A stretch of 64,000 nucleotides of DNA from Dryomyza anilis (GCA_951804985.1 OX638132.1:86742696-86806695), one strand, 5' to 3'; counted from the stretch's first letter, positions 12,190 through 24,100 are shown. The notes: generated by a model from the sequence alone, not told the origin. Numbers and translations: made by a program.

Positions 12190-12647
12190 TAAGAGATATT
12201 TTGAAAATCAATTCAAATTTATTAAATGCAAATAAAAGCTGTAAACGAATAGATATCGGACAAACATTTTCATATTTAGTGATGGAACCACCTTTTTCAA
12301 ATAGTTGACTAAAAATTAGATATGCACTTGCTTTTCAACTTCAAAGAAAAACCTTTCACGAATTGATTCATAAAGACTGGGATACACGTGTATTTTATTT
12401 TTAGCGTACATTAGGGATATATAGGATTTTCCCATCTAGAACGATATCTCATCGTTGTTTTTTGTGGTTTAAAATATAAAATTGATATCAAAATAGATTT
12501 TATATTCCATAGTAAAGTGTTTGTTCATAAAATTTTAATTTTGACAAAAATCTAAAGAACACATACATCATTTCAAAATATTTAAGAGTTCTTATCGAAA
12601 ATGAATCATTACTTCATCGTTTGAAAAATTATCAAATGGTTTGTAGT
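12190..12647. other. AT-rich spacer, no gene seen
   Basis: No repeats or coding signal stand out between the MITE and the GATTAATC array. Confidence 0.5.
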
Positions 12648-13060
12648 AGGGCTGTGCGATTAATCAATTAATCAAAATCTTAATTAATCAGAATCCTTAT
12701 TAATTGATTAATCGATTAATCAGAAAACCTATTTAATCAGAATTTTGATTAATTGAAAATAAAACAATTTTATTCAACAATATTTGATTTTTTTTTTAAC
12801 GTTAATAAAATGAGTATTTAAAAAGTATTTTAAATGTTCAAGAACCACATAGTAAAGTATTTTTAAATATTTCGTGGCGGAGAAGTTATGAATAATAAAA
12901 ATCCTGATTAATCAATTAATCACAATTTTCATTTATCAGAATCCTAAATAATTGATTAATCAATGTGCTTATTAATCAAAAATATTGATTAATCAATTCT
13001 TCAATTAATCATATATTGATTAATCAAACAATTTGATTAATCGATTAATCGCACAGCCTT
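12648..13060. mobile_element. Foldback element with GATTAATC arrays, copy 1
   Basis: It starts GGGCTGTGCGATTAATC and ends with the inverted GATTAATCGCACAGCC. Both arms are long runs of the palindromic word GATTAATC and its variants. The centre (TTCAAGAACCACATAGTAAA and GTATTTTTAAATA) is shared with the element at 13369-14030, so the two are copies of one family. Confidence 0.85.
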
Positions 13061-13108
13061 AGCTTTTGAAAAATGTGGCTTATCATATTCTTCAGAATAC
13101 ATATAAAT

Positions 13109-13168
13109 TATATTAATAATAATAATAATAGTTTGGCGCTACAGTCGTAGAAGAACTTAGGCCAAGCT
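13109..13168 (-). mobile_element. SINE family 2, truncated 3' end on the minus strand
   Basis: Read on the minus strand it gives CGGCCTAAGTTCTTCTACGA-like sequence, then CTGTAGCGCCAAACTATTATT and an ATT tail, which is the 3' terminus of the SINE seen at 46870-47183. The rest of the element is absent, as expected of 5' truncation. Confidence 0.75.
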
Positions 13169-13368
13169 GGGTGTTATTTCGCTTTGTTTAGAACTCTGTA
13201 TACATTTTAGTCGTGTTTTATAATTTTTTGGGATTGGTAGGTTGAAATGTTTCAAAAATTAAGCCTTTCATAAATTATACTTTGTACATATAGCAAATAT
13301 ATGTGTAAGTAACAAAACAATTTATCACTGAAAAATTATGAAATCGATAAAAAAGTTTATATTTTTAT

Positions 13369-14030
13369 TAGGGCTGTGCGATTAATCAAAATCTTGATGA
13401 ATCAGAATCCTGATTAATTGATTAATCGATTAATCAGAAATCCTGATTAATCAGAACCGTGATTAATCTGATTAATCAGAACCGTGATTAATCTGATTAA
13501 TCAGCATTTTGATTAATTTAAAATGAATTAATTTTATTCAATAGCATTTGAAAATTTTGTCAACTTAAATAAAGTGAAAATTTATTTTTAAAATAATTAA
13601 AAAATAAAAGAAAGTATTCCAAATGTTCAAGAAACACATAGTAAAGTATTTTTAAATACTTTGAGACGCAAAATTTAATTAATCAGAAATTCTGATTAAT
13701 CAAAATGCTGATTAATCACAATTTTGATTTATCAGAATCCTGATTAATTGATTAATCAATGTTCTGATTAATGAAAAATCTTGATTAATCAATTAATCAG
13801 GAAATTGATTAATCAGAAATTCTGATTAATCAAAATGCTGATTAATCACAATTTTGATTAATCAGAATCCTGATTAATTGATTAATCAATATTCTGATTA
13901 ATCAAAAACACATTCTGATTAATCAAAAACACATTCTGATTAATCAAAAATCTTGATTAATCAATTAATCAATTAATCAGGAAATTGATTAATCATATAA
14001 TTTGATTAATCGATTAATCGCAAAACTCTA
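13369..14030. mobile_element. Foldback element with GATTAATC arrays, copy 2
   Basis: It starts AGGGCTGTGCGATTAATC. Its right end (GATTAATCGCAAAACTC) is decayed compared with copy 1. It contains a duplicated stretch of GATTAATC-type words near 13680-13980, which explains its greater length (662 versus 413 bp). The central block AACACATAGTAAAGTATTTT is shared with copy 1. Confidence 0.83.
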
Positions 14031-15471
14031 TACATATTTTATACATATTTCACTACTTGATGTTGGTTATTTTTAAAGCACACTCAAACATTCACCATCG
14101 TTTATACGAAACATTTTTAACTTCTGGTTGTATATTTTAAATTATGCGTATATCAAATGTTTGCAAATATTTCGTATTCCTTTTGTACTTCGTAATATGA
14201 TTTTTAAACGTCAGAATACTCGTATTCCTAACATAGCAGTTTTACAAATGACACAAATGAAATAACACTTTTTTTAGTCATACCATAAAAAATGGTTAAA
14301 ATGCAAACATTTTATTTCTAAAAACTTCACTTCAAGTACTACAAGTATAAATTTACTTTTTTTTTTATTATTATTTTAAATTAAAAAAAAATGTATCTTG
14401 CTGACCCACTGCGACATATAATTGTCTAATTAAACCGTAATTAATTTTTGAACATCGCTGCTAAATTGAAATTTCCGTTCATGGTTGGCACGCGCGCATT
14501 GCCTTCAACTGCTGGCTCTCACTACTAACTGCATGCGCTGGATTTCGGAGCCTGCACAGCTAGGACTTTGTCGAATGAACGAGCGAGCGATAAACGACGG
14601 AACGAACGAACGAAACAAATCACGAACGAACGAACGAATCAATCGTACTCGGAGTCAGAGTCGTACTCGCAGTCGGCAATGCGAGCGAATCAAGCAGGCA
14701 CTGTACGATGTTGCAATAAAGGAACAAAAGGCGCAGAGCGTAGATACATCGGCGGCGGCGGCGACGACGACGACGACAACGACGATGATGACGACGACGG
14801 CGGCGATGGCGTTGTACGAACGGAAACACAGTGCCCTAGTTTTGGCACCGCACACGAACACACACACTCAACTGCACATGACCAAGTTTCCACGAATGCC
14901 TAACAAATACCAATGCAGCACAATACATACAATGACATGGCAGGCACGCACGAGCACACACACACAAACCACACACACACAGCCACTGATAGTAGTGAGC
15001 AGCAACACCAACACTTGAATGTGGAGACCTATTAAAAAATTGTTTACCAATGAACAACAATTGTGTTTCACTTGTTTACATGGGAGCTGTGGTGCGGGCG
15101 ATGCGATGCGATGTGTAGGGTAGGGTAGGAGAAGGATTGTTCTGTGGGTTACTTAAAGACTTTAAACTCGTGCGCTATTAATTATTAATATTTAGTAGGT
15201 TTTATTTTCAAACTCTTCGTTTTTCTAATATTCGTCTATTTGACTGAAATTGTTGATGTTTAATATGCGCCAAAGGCAAGATGCAGCATTGTTTTAAATT
15301 ACTTTATACAAAAATTTGCATTAGAGTTGCCATATGTGGAAATTGTATAAAAAGGTAAAAACTAAATATTTTTTAAATTATTTTAGTTTTTCACGCAGTC
15401 CTTTTTTAATTAATTTATTAAGAAAAGATCAAGTATTGATCAAGAGGGATTGATTATAGATTGAAACATAA
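14031..15471. other. Intergenic DNA with a GC-richer low-complexity block at 14.48-15.02 kb
   Basis: The block carries runs of CGAACGAACGAA, GCGGCGGCGGCGACGACGAC and CACACACACA in otherwise AT-rich DNA. Open frames across it exist on both strands simply because the repeats lack stops. It resembles a 5' leader or regulatory region of a fly gene, but no promoter or splice partner is demonstrable. Confidence 0.45.
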
Positions 15472-15793
15472 CCCCAGACAAAACCTTTTGCAGGGTCGAG
15501 GCTGTTTAGAAACATTTTTTCGACATATTTCAAGCAGACAAAGGCAAAATTTTCGTGCACAACTCGAATAGTAATGGAGATTTAACAATCTTATGAATTA
15601 TGGTTACGTTTATCGTTTTAACATAATTCAAACAGACAAAGCTGGAGTTTTAATTACAACCTGTCTGTGTTCTGCTCCTTCCCAAAATATTCCATGAATT
15701 TGCCATTTAAATTACATAATATTTTACAACCAGCTATACGTCAAAAATATGCTCGAAATATGCCTGAAAAAATGCCAAAAAGTTTGTCTGGGG
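15472..15793. mobile_element. MITE family D, copy 1, 322 bp
   Basis: The ends CCCCAGACAAAA and TTTGTCTGGGG are inverted repeats. The interior (GCAGGGTCGAGGCTG, TTTTTTCGACATATTTCA) matches the neighbouring element at 15928. Confidence 0.75.
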
Positions 15794-15927
15794 AAGTTCC
15801 ATTTTGGTTTTTGTTACTCTGTGTTGATATTTACAATGTCTTCAATAAAAACAGAATTATTTTACACACAAAAGAATTAAAATTCAATTACTTACAAAAT
15901 GTTAACTATTCTGACATGTTATAGCTT

Positions 15928-16173
15928 CCCTAGACAACATTTTTGACAGGGTCGATTCAGTTTAAAAATATTTTTTCGACGTATTACAGACGAACAAAGG
16001 CGGAGTTTGCAGCACAAAGCTATCTATTTTCTGCCCGTTCTCAAAATATGCCATGAATCTTCTTTTAAAATTTCAAAAAATTCTAAAATCTGCTTTAAAT
16101 TTATCAAAATATTCCATTTATCAGTGTGTTTGTCGGAAATTTTCCTGAAAAATGTCAGAACATCTGTCTCGGG
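15928..16173. mobile_element. MITE family D, copy 2, 246 bp
   Basis: It starts CCCTAGACAACA and ends TCTGTCTCGGG, with the interior GACAGGGTCGATTCAG and TTTTTTCGACGTATTACA parallel to copy 1. Further partial ends (CTGTCTCGGGGAAGAATTAT) lie at about 16400-16440, so this is a small cluster. Confidence 0.65.
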
Positions 16174-16956
16174 TTTCGATCGAATATCGATCGGCTTTGT
16201 ATGAAAATTTCTAAACAGATAATTTTGAATTCAATGTTTAAATATAATAAAATTGTTTTCCAAATTCATCAAAATCAAGAAACGGGTTTTAACGACTATT
16301 GGTTCCGGTTTGGTTTCAATTCTTGGTATGTTCCAGTCAAATATCGTTTTTAGAGAAAGAATTATCTCTGAGGAGAATTGTTTCAAAAAAAATGTGTTAT
16401 AAACTGTCTCGGGGAAGAATTATCTCAGGGAAGAATTGTCCGTAAACCGCTTGTGTTAAGTTTTTCGACTTTAACTTTAGGATGGACAACACGATCTTAC
16501 AAGAACAAATAGACTTAAGTATATATCAAATATGTTTTTTCCACGTCAATAGAAAAAGTTGTAACTTCGTGAGCAATTTAGAGTTGAATGAACCCATTTT
16601 TATTTTATATTTATTTGGAAAATTTACGTTTAATGCAAACAACTGCTAAACTAATCTATAGCTGGATTTCGAAAATCCAGCCATCAAATACAAATCCAGT
16701 CTGCCATTTGTTCTCGAATAATAAAGTTCGATATAGGTGTTTTATCGATTCTAATTTTTAAAATGTCTCGTACATTCAAATTCTTTAAAAAAAAAACCGA
16801 TATTTAAACATTTCTCGCACCGATATCGTAATATTTTTCGAAGCAATATCGAACTTTGATATTTTTTTTGTGCAATATCGTTCCGATTTCAAAAAAATCC
16901 TCTTACCGTTACGAAAAAGTGTCCGATATCGTGTTAATGCTCCTTCTTCTCTACTG
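16174..16956. other. AT-rich intergenic DNA, no gene
   Basis: No coding signal. Several ATATCG words occur (16790-16930) without a clear element structure. Confidence 0.5.
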
Positions 16957-17175
16957 CACCCAGAAAAAAATTCCCTCAAATCCCATTAAAATTGGTCAAT
17001 GGGACAATTATTGATTTAATAGTATACAAAAAATAAATATTTTCATATAAACTCAATGGAAATGTCATGGTATTTGTAGTATTTAATGGTATTTTACGAT
17101 TAAAATAATAATTTATCCTATTGACAATTTTTAATAGTAAAAAACTATTATTTATATAGTATTTTTTTCTGAGTG
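16957..17175 (+). mobile_element. MITE family C, copy 4
   Basis: It is 219 bp, starts CACCCAGAAAAAAATTCCC and ends TTTTTTTCTGAGTG. The flanks are TG on both sides instead of TA. The interior GACAATTATTGATTTAATAG is shared with copy 3. Confidence 0.85.
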
Positions 17176-17239
17176 TGGGAAGTGATACGCATGTGAAAAT
17201 TAGTTGCCTTTTAAAAAATAGAAAATTCAAGTGATTTGG

Positions 17240-18780
17240 CGAAAAAAAGAACATGAAATCTATTGAAATTTAGAATAAATATACTAATTGAAATTCAGAA
17301 TTTTCCATTTGAAAATCAGAATAAATAAACCTCAAACTAAAAAATATTCTCCAAAAATTAAAATTAAATAATACCTAAAATTAAAATGAAATAACTCCCA
17401 AAAGTTAGGTGTTTTCTGATATGAAATAACGCCTAACGAAAAATGAAATAAACCAACAAAGCAATGTCCAACCTAATGAAAGAATTCCCAAATATATCAC
17501 CCAAATTGTTCTCAATGAAATAATCCCCAAAATTCAAATATAAATGGGGCATCTGTTAGACAGTGAAAAACTTTGACGGGAATATTTTCTGTTACACCAT
17601 TTTATAAGACCTAAACTAAAAAAAAGTTTATTGTGCATGGAATAAACTCTAAGTTATGAAAACTAATAAAATAGCAATCATCATAAAATTTAAATAAAAT
17701 ACAAAATTTTTCGTTGGGGATTATTATTTTATTAGGGCTTATTATACCCTACACCTACATATATTGTATCGCCCCTTAGGAGGATCGCCCGGTATATAAA
17801 AGTATGTACATTCTTGATCAGCATCACCAACCGAGTCCGTTTAGCCATGTCCGTCTGTCTTGCTGTCTTGCTGTCCGTATACACGATTGAGAAATACTGC
17901 TTAGAATGTGATGAAATTTCGTTTCAATACTTTTTAGCCAAAAGTTAGTCATGTCAATGAAAATGAGCTAAATTGGTCGACGGACACACCCACCTCCCAT
18001 ACAAATTTCTTTTATATAACTCTTTGGGAACTAATAACTCGAAAATTATTCAAGATATACTTATAAAATTTAAAACGTATTATTAGAATTCAACTAAAAA
18101 TATGTGATCTAAAAATGGGCGTGATACGCGCACATTTAATTTTTTTTTTATTATTTCTCGCTTTTTTCATATTGGACATTTCGCAAATTATTGAAAACAA
18201 ATTTATGAAATATTAGACTTAAATCTCTACATATGTTTTAAAGTGGGCGTGATCCGCCCACATTATATTGCTACATGTTTCAACATTTTTTAATTTTTTT
18301 TTTTATTTTTACATTTTTTTAAATTATTGGGTATACGTCGTCAGAAATTTGATATGTAAATAATATTCTGAGTGTAAGAATGTTCAGCATAATTAAGAAC
18401 TTTAAAAGATAGGTATACAGTTAAATTTCCCAAATTCTTATTCACACCAAAGTGTAGGGTATTCCATAGTTGGGCCAGACCGACTATAAAAGTCCGACCC
18501 ATGTGACCGAACTTACCCAACTCGTTTTATTATGAAATAACACCAAAAGGGACAAAACGAAACAGCACCCAAAAAAAAGTAAATATTCCCCAACGACTTT
18601 TGGTGTTATTTCATATGAAATATACCCCAACGATTAGGGAGTTTCTCTATTTTAATTTTGGGGGGTAACGTCTTGAAATATTTTGAATTTCAAATGGAAA
18701 GTTACAAATTTTAATTGATATTTTCTGAATTTCAAATAGAATTTCTCAATTGATCTTTTTTGAATTACATTCGAAAACGG
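17240..18780. repeat. Large imperfect inverted repeat rich in GAAATAACCCC-type words, interrupted by a family E element
   Basis: The left arm (17250-17640; GAAATTCAGAATTTTCCATTTG, GAAATAACGCCTAACG) is matched inversely by 18530-18780 (CAAATGGAAAGTTACAAATT, CGTTGGGGTATATTTC-like words). The same GGGGTTATTT vocabulary reappears at 28150-28310 and 48720-48985, so it is a dispersed family. No coding sequence. Confidence 0.55.
17752..18521 (-). mobile_element. Dispersed repeat family E, diverged minus-strand copy
   Basis: It begins TATACCCTACACC and, near its other end, reads GTGTAGGGTATTCC, GACCGACTATAAA and CATGTGACCGAACTTACCCA, which are the complements of the family E start. The landmark TTCTTGATCAGCAT and a GTCCGTCTGTC run are also present. 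It is much more diverged than the pair at 9990 and 30419. Confidence 0.65.
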
Positions 18781-21141
18781 TGTAGTTTTGACAATTGTCT
18801 CTTATACATTTAAAATAGTAGTGAATTTTGACGTTTATTATTTTAGATTACTTTTATATTTTTATTTGAGATTTTTAAATATTATTAAAAGAAAATTATT
18901 TGAAACTGTTTAAAGAAAATATCCGGTTGTTCTTTGTAGTAAAATAAAATTCAAACATTTTTTGTGAGGTGGTTACTCTAACCTATCGTAGATGCCAATA
19001 CATACATACATGCGTAAATATGTAATATGTCTGTATGTATGTATATAGAGTGGCGTCGTGTAGCTGTGCCACACACACGTGCAGAAGTGGCACAACTACA
19101 ACAACAACAACAACAAAAATTGTAGCAACAACAATATAAAATGTAGCATAAAGGTAGCGCCAACATGAAAGAGCTCATCGTCGTCGTCGCACATAAACCC
19201 TGCACAAAATCTATACAGAACAAAGGATATATTTTCGACAGCGCTAATAGCAACAACGTTGTTAACAATAACATAAATGTTTTTGTTTTAATTTATTTTT
19301 TATTTTGTTCTTAATAATTAATTATATTATTTCTGTTTTTATTTTATTCATTTATGTATACGTTATTTTCTTTTTTAATTTTATTTTTTTTATTTTCAAA
19401 CAAATTTTGGCGGTTTTTAGTACAACTTTTTTTTGTTATTTTTTTTTTTTTTTTTTTGTAAAACGATTTTTCGATTGATTTTTTTATTATATTAAACTTT
19501 TATTGCCAAATTCCGTTACATCTGCCCGAATTTAGTTTTCGATAGCAGCAGCACCACCACCTCCATCAATTACCGAAAAAAAAAATCGTTTCTTTCATGG
19601 GTACCGAAAATTTTCATCAGTTTTTTTTCGTTATTTTTTTCGTTTTCTTTTTCTTTTTGTTCACAAAGCCACACCATTTGCATTACCGTTGCTTCGATTG
19701 GCTTTTAGCTACTTTGCCACATGCTCTACGCGTTGCCACGCACTGGCTGCCCCACACACACAAGGTAAACGTTTGAGAAAATTCAAAAACGCGTTAAAAT
19801 TTTGTAGATTTTCACGTTTTTTAGCTGATTTTCTTGCGAATTTCCAAAATTTTCACTGCACTTTCTGTGTGTGTATATTATATAGGCATGTATATACATA
19901 TATATAAATATATATGTGTGTGTATGTATATATTTTGTATGTAATAGAAATTCTTCAACACTCGACCGCTGCGCTCGTCGCGTACCTTTCACGTTAGAAG
20001 CGAATACAATTCTGAACTGGTTGCCGCAAAGTTTTCCGAGTTTTCCCTCAAAAACGAAAGTGTGACAGTTTTTCCCATCAAGCAGAGCTTTTGCGCTGAG
20101 CGTCAAATTGAGAGGCAAATCGATACACGTTGCGCGGGCGCCCATAATGCACCTTACTATGTATGTATATGACAGACAAAGTGTCAGTGTCGCTATGTGG
20201 CGTTATGTGTTGGTATGTGTGGGTCTGTCTGTCTGTCTCTCTGTTTGTTTGTTGTCAAAATGCTTTTGGAAACATTCGCTGTTTTCATTCATGTTCCTTT
20301 TGCTCTGCGGTCTGTCCCTGTTTCTCCCAACCGCACATCGCATCTCTTGTCTTGTATTTTCTCTGTTTCATCGTTTTCCGCAGGTGTTGATAACATTCGT
20401 GGCGCACGCTTCTTTCGTGTGGCCGCGCACCGCACAGCCATGGACAAATTTCCGCTATAAACATTTCATTCCTATTTCCGTTTCCGTTTCGTTTCCATTT
20501 TCATTTGCGGACATTTCATTTGTTATTTACTGATTTTAATCGTATGCATACAAATTATTTTTTTTACTTTTATTGCATTTTTTCTTCTAGCCATTCTAAC
20601 AAATAACTCGTTTAAATTAAATATTAAATAGTGTTCCAGAAAAATGGTTTTAAAACTGATTATGATTTGCCAAAAAAATAAAAATTTATATAGTCCTATT
20701 TAAGTGGAATAATTTCGAAAAGTATGGGAGACGATCTCAATCAAATTTCACTTATCTGTTTTGCTGTTTTAGTGATGAATTCAATATAGATTAATTCAGA
20801 CTTAAAAAATTACACACAATGGGATAAAACTCAAATCTAGTTGGACAAAATAGCAAAAAAGGAATACATCTAAAGATCTTAAAACTAATTCCATTCGATA
20901 AGTAATATGTTATATCACAGTACTGCATATTTAGATTTTCGCAGATGGGTCTCTGTGTTGCTATGGCAATGCATAAATTAGTGTTATCTTACTTATCTTA
21001 TTTTTATTGTATATTAAGCATGCATTCTAAACGTAATATAAATTGAATGAATTTATATTGGACTCAGATTATACTTGTATATCATACCTTAATACTTGAA
21101 ATACCTTAATACTTAATATTATTTTATTCTTGTAGCTCTTA
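18781..21141. other. Intergenic DNA with low-complexity and possible promoter/leader sequence at 19.0-20.5 kb
   Basis: Contains CAA repeats (19095-19130), long T runs (19430-19460) and a GC-richer block 19950-20460. On the minus strand this block includes a possible splice donor (GTGAAAG|GTACGC near 19990). The 98-141 residue frames here are low-complexity or lack any domain. No gene can be assigned. Confidence 0.4.
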
Positions 21142-21390
21142 TAAAGGGTAGTGCTACAAAAGTTATCATTGAACGGTAACACAGTAACGTGCCGGTCTTG
21201 ATCATTACGGAATAAGTACGGCCCAGCCCAATTCACGAACATACGACGCTTCTGGTGGTCAAGCGGCTTCAGTGACATGAAATGGCAAACCTTACTGAAG
21301 AGAAATGTCAAAAAATCGGCAAGAAATATGGCGTCGTTTGCTGTCCCTGTTGCTCTACTTTTGTAGCGTCCCTGTTGAAAAACCCTTTAT
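21142..21390 (-). pseudogene. Internally deleted mariner-like element with transposase remnant
   Basis: The ends AAAGGGTAGTGCTACAAAAG and CTGTTGAAAAACCCTTTA are inverted relatives of the 2.9-kb foldback element. The minus-strand frame reads two separated pieces of mariner transposase fused together: LKPLDHQKRRMFVNWA, from before the catalytic core, joined to GPYLFRNDQDRHVTV, from within it. The intervening part is missing, so no active enzyme could be made. Confidence 0.75.
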
Positions 21391-21556
21391 TACGCCAGTG
21401 TTGAAATTATCAAACATACGACGCCTCTGGTGGTCAAGCGGCTTCAGTGGCATGAAATGGCAAACCTTACTGAAGAGAAATGTCAAAAGAGCGGTAAGAA
21501 ATATGGCGTCGTTTGCTGTCCCTGTCGCTCTACTTTTGTAGCGTCTCCCTTTACAA
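21391..21556 (-). mobile_element. Partial second mariner-like arm in tandem
   Basis: Repeats the right arm of the preceding element (CATACGACGCCTCTGGTGGT, GAGCGGTAAGAAATATGGCG, TACTTTTGTAGCGTCTCCCT) without a left end. It shows the same LKPLDHQ-type coding remnant on the minus strand. Confidence 0.7.
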
Positions 21557-22681
21557 GATCTTCAATAACTGTTATAAAAAGACACAAATTATGATTTTTA
21601 ATTTTTTTTATTATGAGATTTTAAAAAATTGTGCAAAAATGTGTAACGGCTAACACACAAATTTGCATTTATTGATGTCTTTTCTACAAGAATTATTGAA
21701 TACATTTTGCATTAACTTGCATTTTTGTGATTTATGGACATATATAATTCAGAAAACAAGTTAAAAATAATTATTTTTGTATTTTGAATGCGATAAAAAA
21801 TTTTACAAATGTTAAATGTTGCGTCTTTCATATCGTTTTCAATAAAAAAAAAGAAACAGCTTTATGTAGATTAATCATTAGATTTAACGTTTGCCTAAAA
21901 TTATGCCAATATAGTCGATTTTACCAAACAAAAATAAAGAGAAATTCAAAAAAAAAATATTTTAAGTTTTTTAAAGGGGTTATAAAAAAATGTATAACGT
22001 CTAAATTATTATTTCTAGTAAAAAAGGACCCTTCTATTCGAATATATCATTAGAAATTGCATACACTTGCATATTAGGAAATTATAATCGATTTTGTTCA
22101 AAAAAAAAAATATCTAAATTCGTATTATTTTGTGTTTGAAGTAGTATTAAAGGAATTATGCAAAAATATGTAACGTCTAACTTATATTTTCTAATATAAA
22201 AAGGACCCTTCTATCCGACTCTATCATTAGAAATTGCATACACTTGCATTTTTGGATATTATAATCGATTTTGTACAAAAAAAATACCTAAATTCGTATA
22301 ATTCGTATTGCCAAAATAGCCATATACATCAAATTTTATTTTCATATTACGTTGGGAAATAAAAGGTTTATTGTTAAAAATGTATATGGGAGGTAGGCGT
22401 GGCAGATGCATAACACGACCTCTTTCATAAACATATAATATATAATTTTATTTAATTTTGTCCAGCTGTGCACTACTGAACAAAACGAAAAAGTCAAAAA
22501 TTAAACTTAGTTTAAACTACATGTCATATTATCTTTAATTAACATGTTACAAATATTTAAAATGTAATAGTAACAGACTACTGATTGGCTGAATATCTGT
22601 AAAATTTAAAGACATTCCGACATTTTGATGTGGAACAATAAACATTTTAAAAATGTGGAAATGTTTAAACTAAGTTTATCC
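21557..22681. repeat. AT-rich DNA with about 170-bp degenerate tandem repeats at 21.97-22.31 kb
   Basis: Two adjacent units share AAAAAGGACCCTTCTAT, ATCATTAGAAATTGCATACA and CTTGCAT, and ATTATAATCGATTTTGT. A weaker third unit may precede them at 21600-21760. No gene. Confidence 0.65.
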
Positions 22682-22806
22682 GGCCTCAGCAGTCCAGAGG
22701 TAGCGCGCTGGTGATATTAACCACAAAATTGTAGGGAATAGATTTCACAGTACAATGGATAAGTCTGTCTGAGTGCTGTGGATCTTAGTAGATATTCAAA
22801 AAAAAA
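22682..22806 (+). mobile_element. SINE family 1, copy with internal deletion of the B box
   Basis: The same head (CGGCCTCAGCAGTCCAGAGG then TAGCGCGCTGG) jumps directly to TGATATTAACCACAAAATTG, losing about 60 bp that includes the B box. The 3' body and A tail are intact. AAGTTTATCC on both sides (22672-22681 and 22807-22816) is a perfect target-site duplication. Confidence 0.92.
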
Positions 22807-22847
22807 AAGTTTATCCGAACACCGAAAATCTGAACTTGGTGAACACC

Positions 22848-23652
22848 GGTTTTACAGTGCTAGTTTAACCTTGTTTAATTAAACGTCTTAGTAATTTAAA
22901 CGAATTTAAAAGTCAAGTCGGATAAATATGGCATCACTGGTAAATGTCAACGAATTTTTCTCTCATTTGGAACAACTGAAAATTTTTTGATAATATTTTG
23001 TAAATCAAGACATTCAAAAACATTAAGGGCCAGTTTTTCAGTGCTCGTTTAAACGTAGTTTAAACTCCGTTTAATTAATCTTCTCATTAAATTAAACGTC
23101 GTTTAATTTTGTTAGCAGTTTTTCAGTGATAGTTTAAAATGAACACAGACCAAGACAATACATATGGCATCACAGGCAAATGACAAATAATTCTCTCGAT
23201 ATTGACTTCTGATAAATGTCATTCAAAATTAAATAAATACAAAAATTGTTTCAGAAAAATAAAATAAATTTAAATTTCAATATTCAATTCGAGCAACTGA
23301 CGTGCACGTGAGACTTTTGTGTGCAAAAATACAAAAATTAATAATAATTTGTGAAACAGCGCAGCGACAGAAAATAGTGAAAAGTGTTGTGAAAAAAATT
23401 CATGTCAAAAACTTTGAAAGTTTAAACGTAGTTTAAACCATCAGCATCGGTCGTTTAAACTAAGTTTAAACGACGGTTGAAGTTCACTGAAAAAATCGAT
23501 TTTGATTTTAAACGAAGTTTAAACCACAAACAAAGTTCAACTAGCACTGAAAAACTGGCCCTAAGATTTAAAACGTAGTTTAAACGGCGTTTAAACTAAT
23601 GTTTAATTAATGTTTAACCCACAAACCAAGTTAAACTACTGCTCTATGAAAC
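22848..23652. mobile_element. MITE family F ('GTTTAAAC'), outer diverged copy
   Basis: The ends GTTTTACAGTGCTAGTTTAA and TTAAACTACTGCTCTATGAAAC are imperfect inverted repeats. It is interrupted at 23027-23560 by a younger copy of the same family. Confidence 0.6.
23027..23560. mobile_element. MITE family F, nested inner copy, 534 bp
   Basis: It starts GGGCCAGTTTTTCAGTGCTC and ends AGCACTGAAAAACTGGCCC, flanked on both sides by TAA. Many GTTTAAAC and AGTTTAAAC words lie near both ends. A 3-bp TAA duplication would fit PIF/Harbinger-type insertion, but no transposase is present. A third, poor copy lies at 42751-42969. Confidence 0.82.
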
Positions 23653-23670
23653 GTAGAAATTGGAATTTCT

Positions 23671-23848
23671 TAAAGATTCAATTTTATTTACTTTCATTCA
23701 AAAAAAAAAATATATACTGCTGAAATATTGGCCAGCAAATTAAAAAAAATAAGGCTTTCGTAAAGATTCAATTTTATTTACTTTCATTCAAAAAAAATAT
23801 ATACTGATGAAATATTGGCCAGCAAATTTAAAAAATAAGGCTTTCGAA
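23671..23848. repeat. 90-bp tandem duplication
   Basis: TAAAGATTCAATTTTATTTA through ATTGGCCAGCAAAT and AAGGCTTTCG is repeated head to tail (23671-23760 and 23761-23848) with few differences, so it is a recent local duplication. Confidence 0.9.
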
Positions 23849-24100
23849 AATGTTAACCAGTATTTGATTTAAGTTGATTGGCGGACAGTATAGAGCAATT
23901 TTTGGAATTTTGTTTGGGCTACTTTAAATTTGAACTATATCAATTATATTTATGTTAAAACGAATATATAATCTTTTCAAAATAGTTTTTTTTAAGTGTT
24001 TGTTTTTTGGTGTATTTTTTTCTTAAAATATCGAATTGCGATCGAATAAAAATCAAATAATTGAATCTTCAAATTTAGACAAACTCCATTACCATTCAAA

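Noticed and set aside
14485..15018. 177-residue reading frame and overlapping frames on both strands
   Set aside because: Composition is dictated by CGAA, GCG/ACG and CA repeats; no domain, and equally open frames exist on the opposite strand.
20108..20533. 141-residue frame
   Set aside because: Cys/Ser/Phe-rich translation of pyrimidine-rich DNA with two other overlapping open frames and no recognisable motif.
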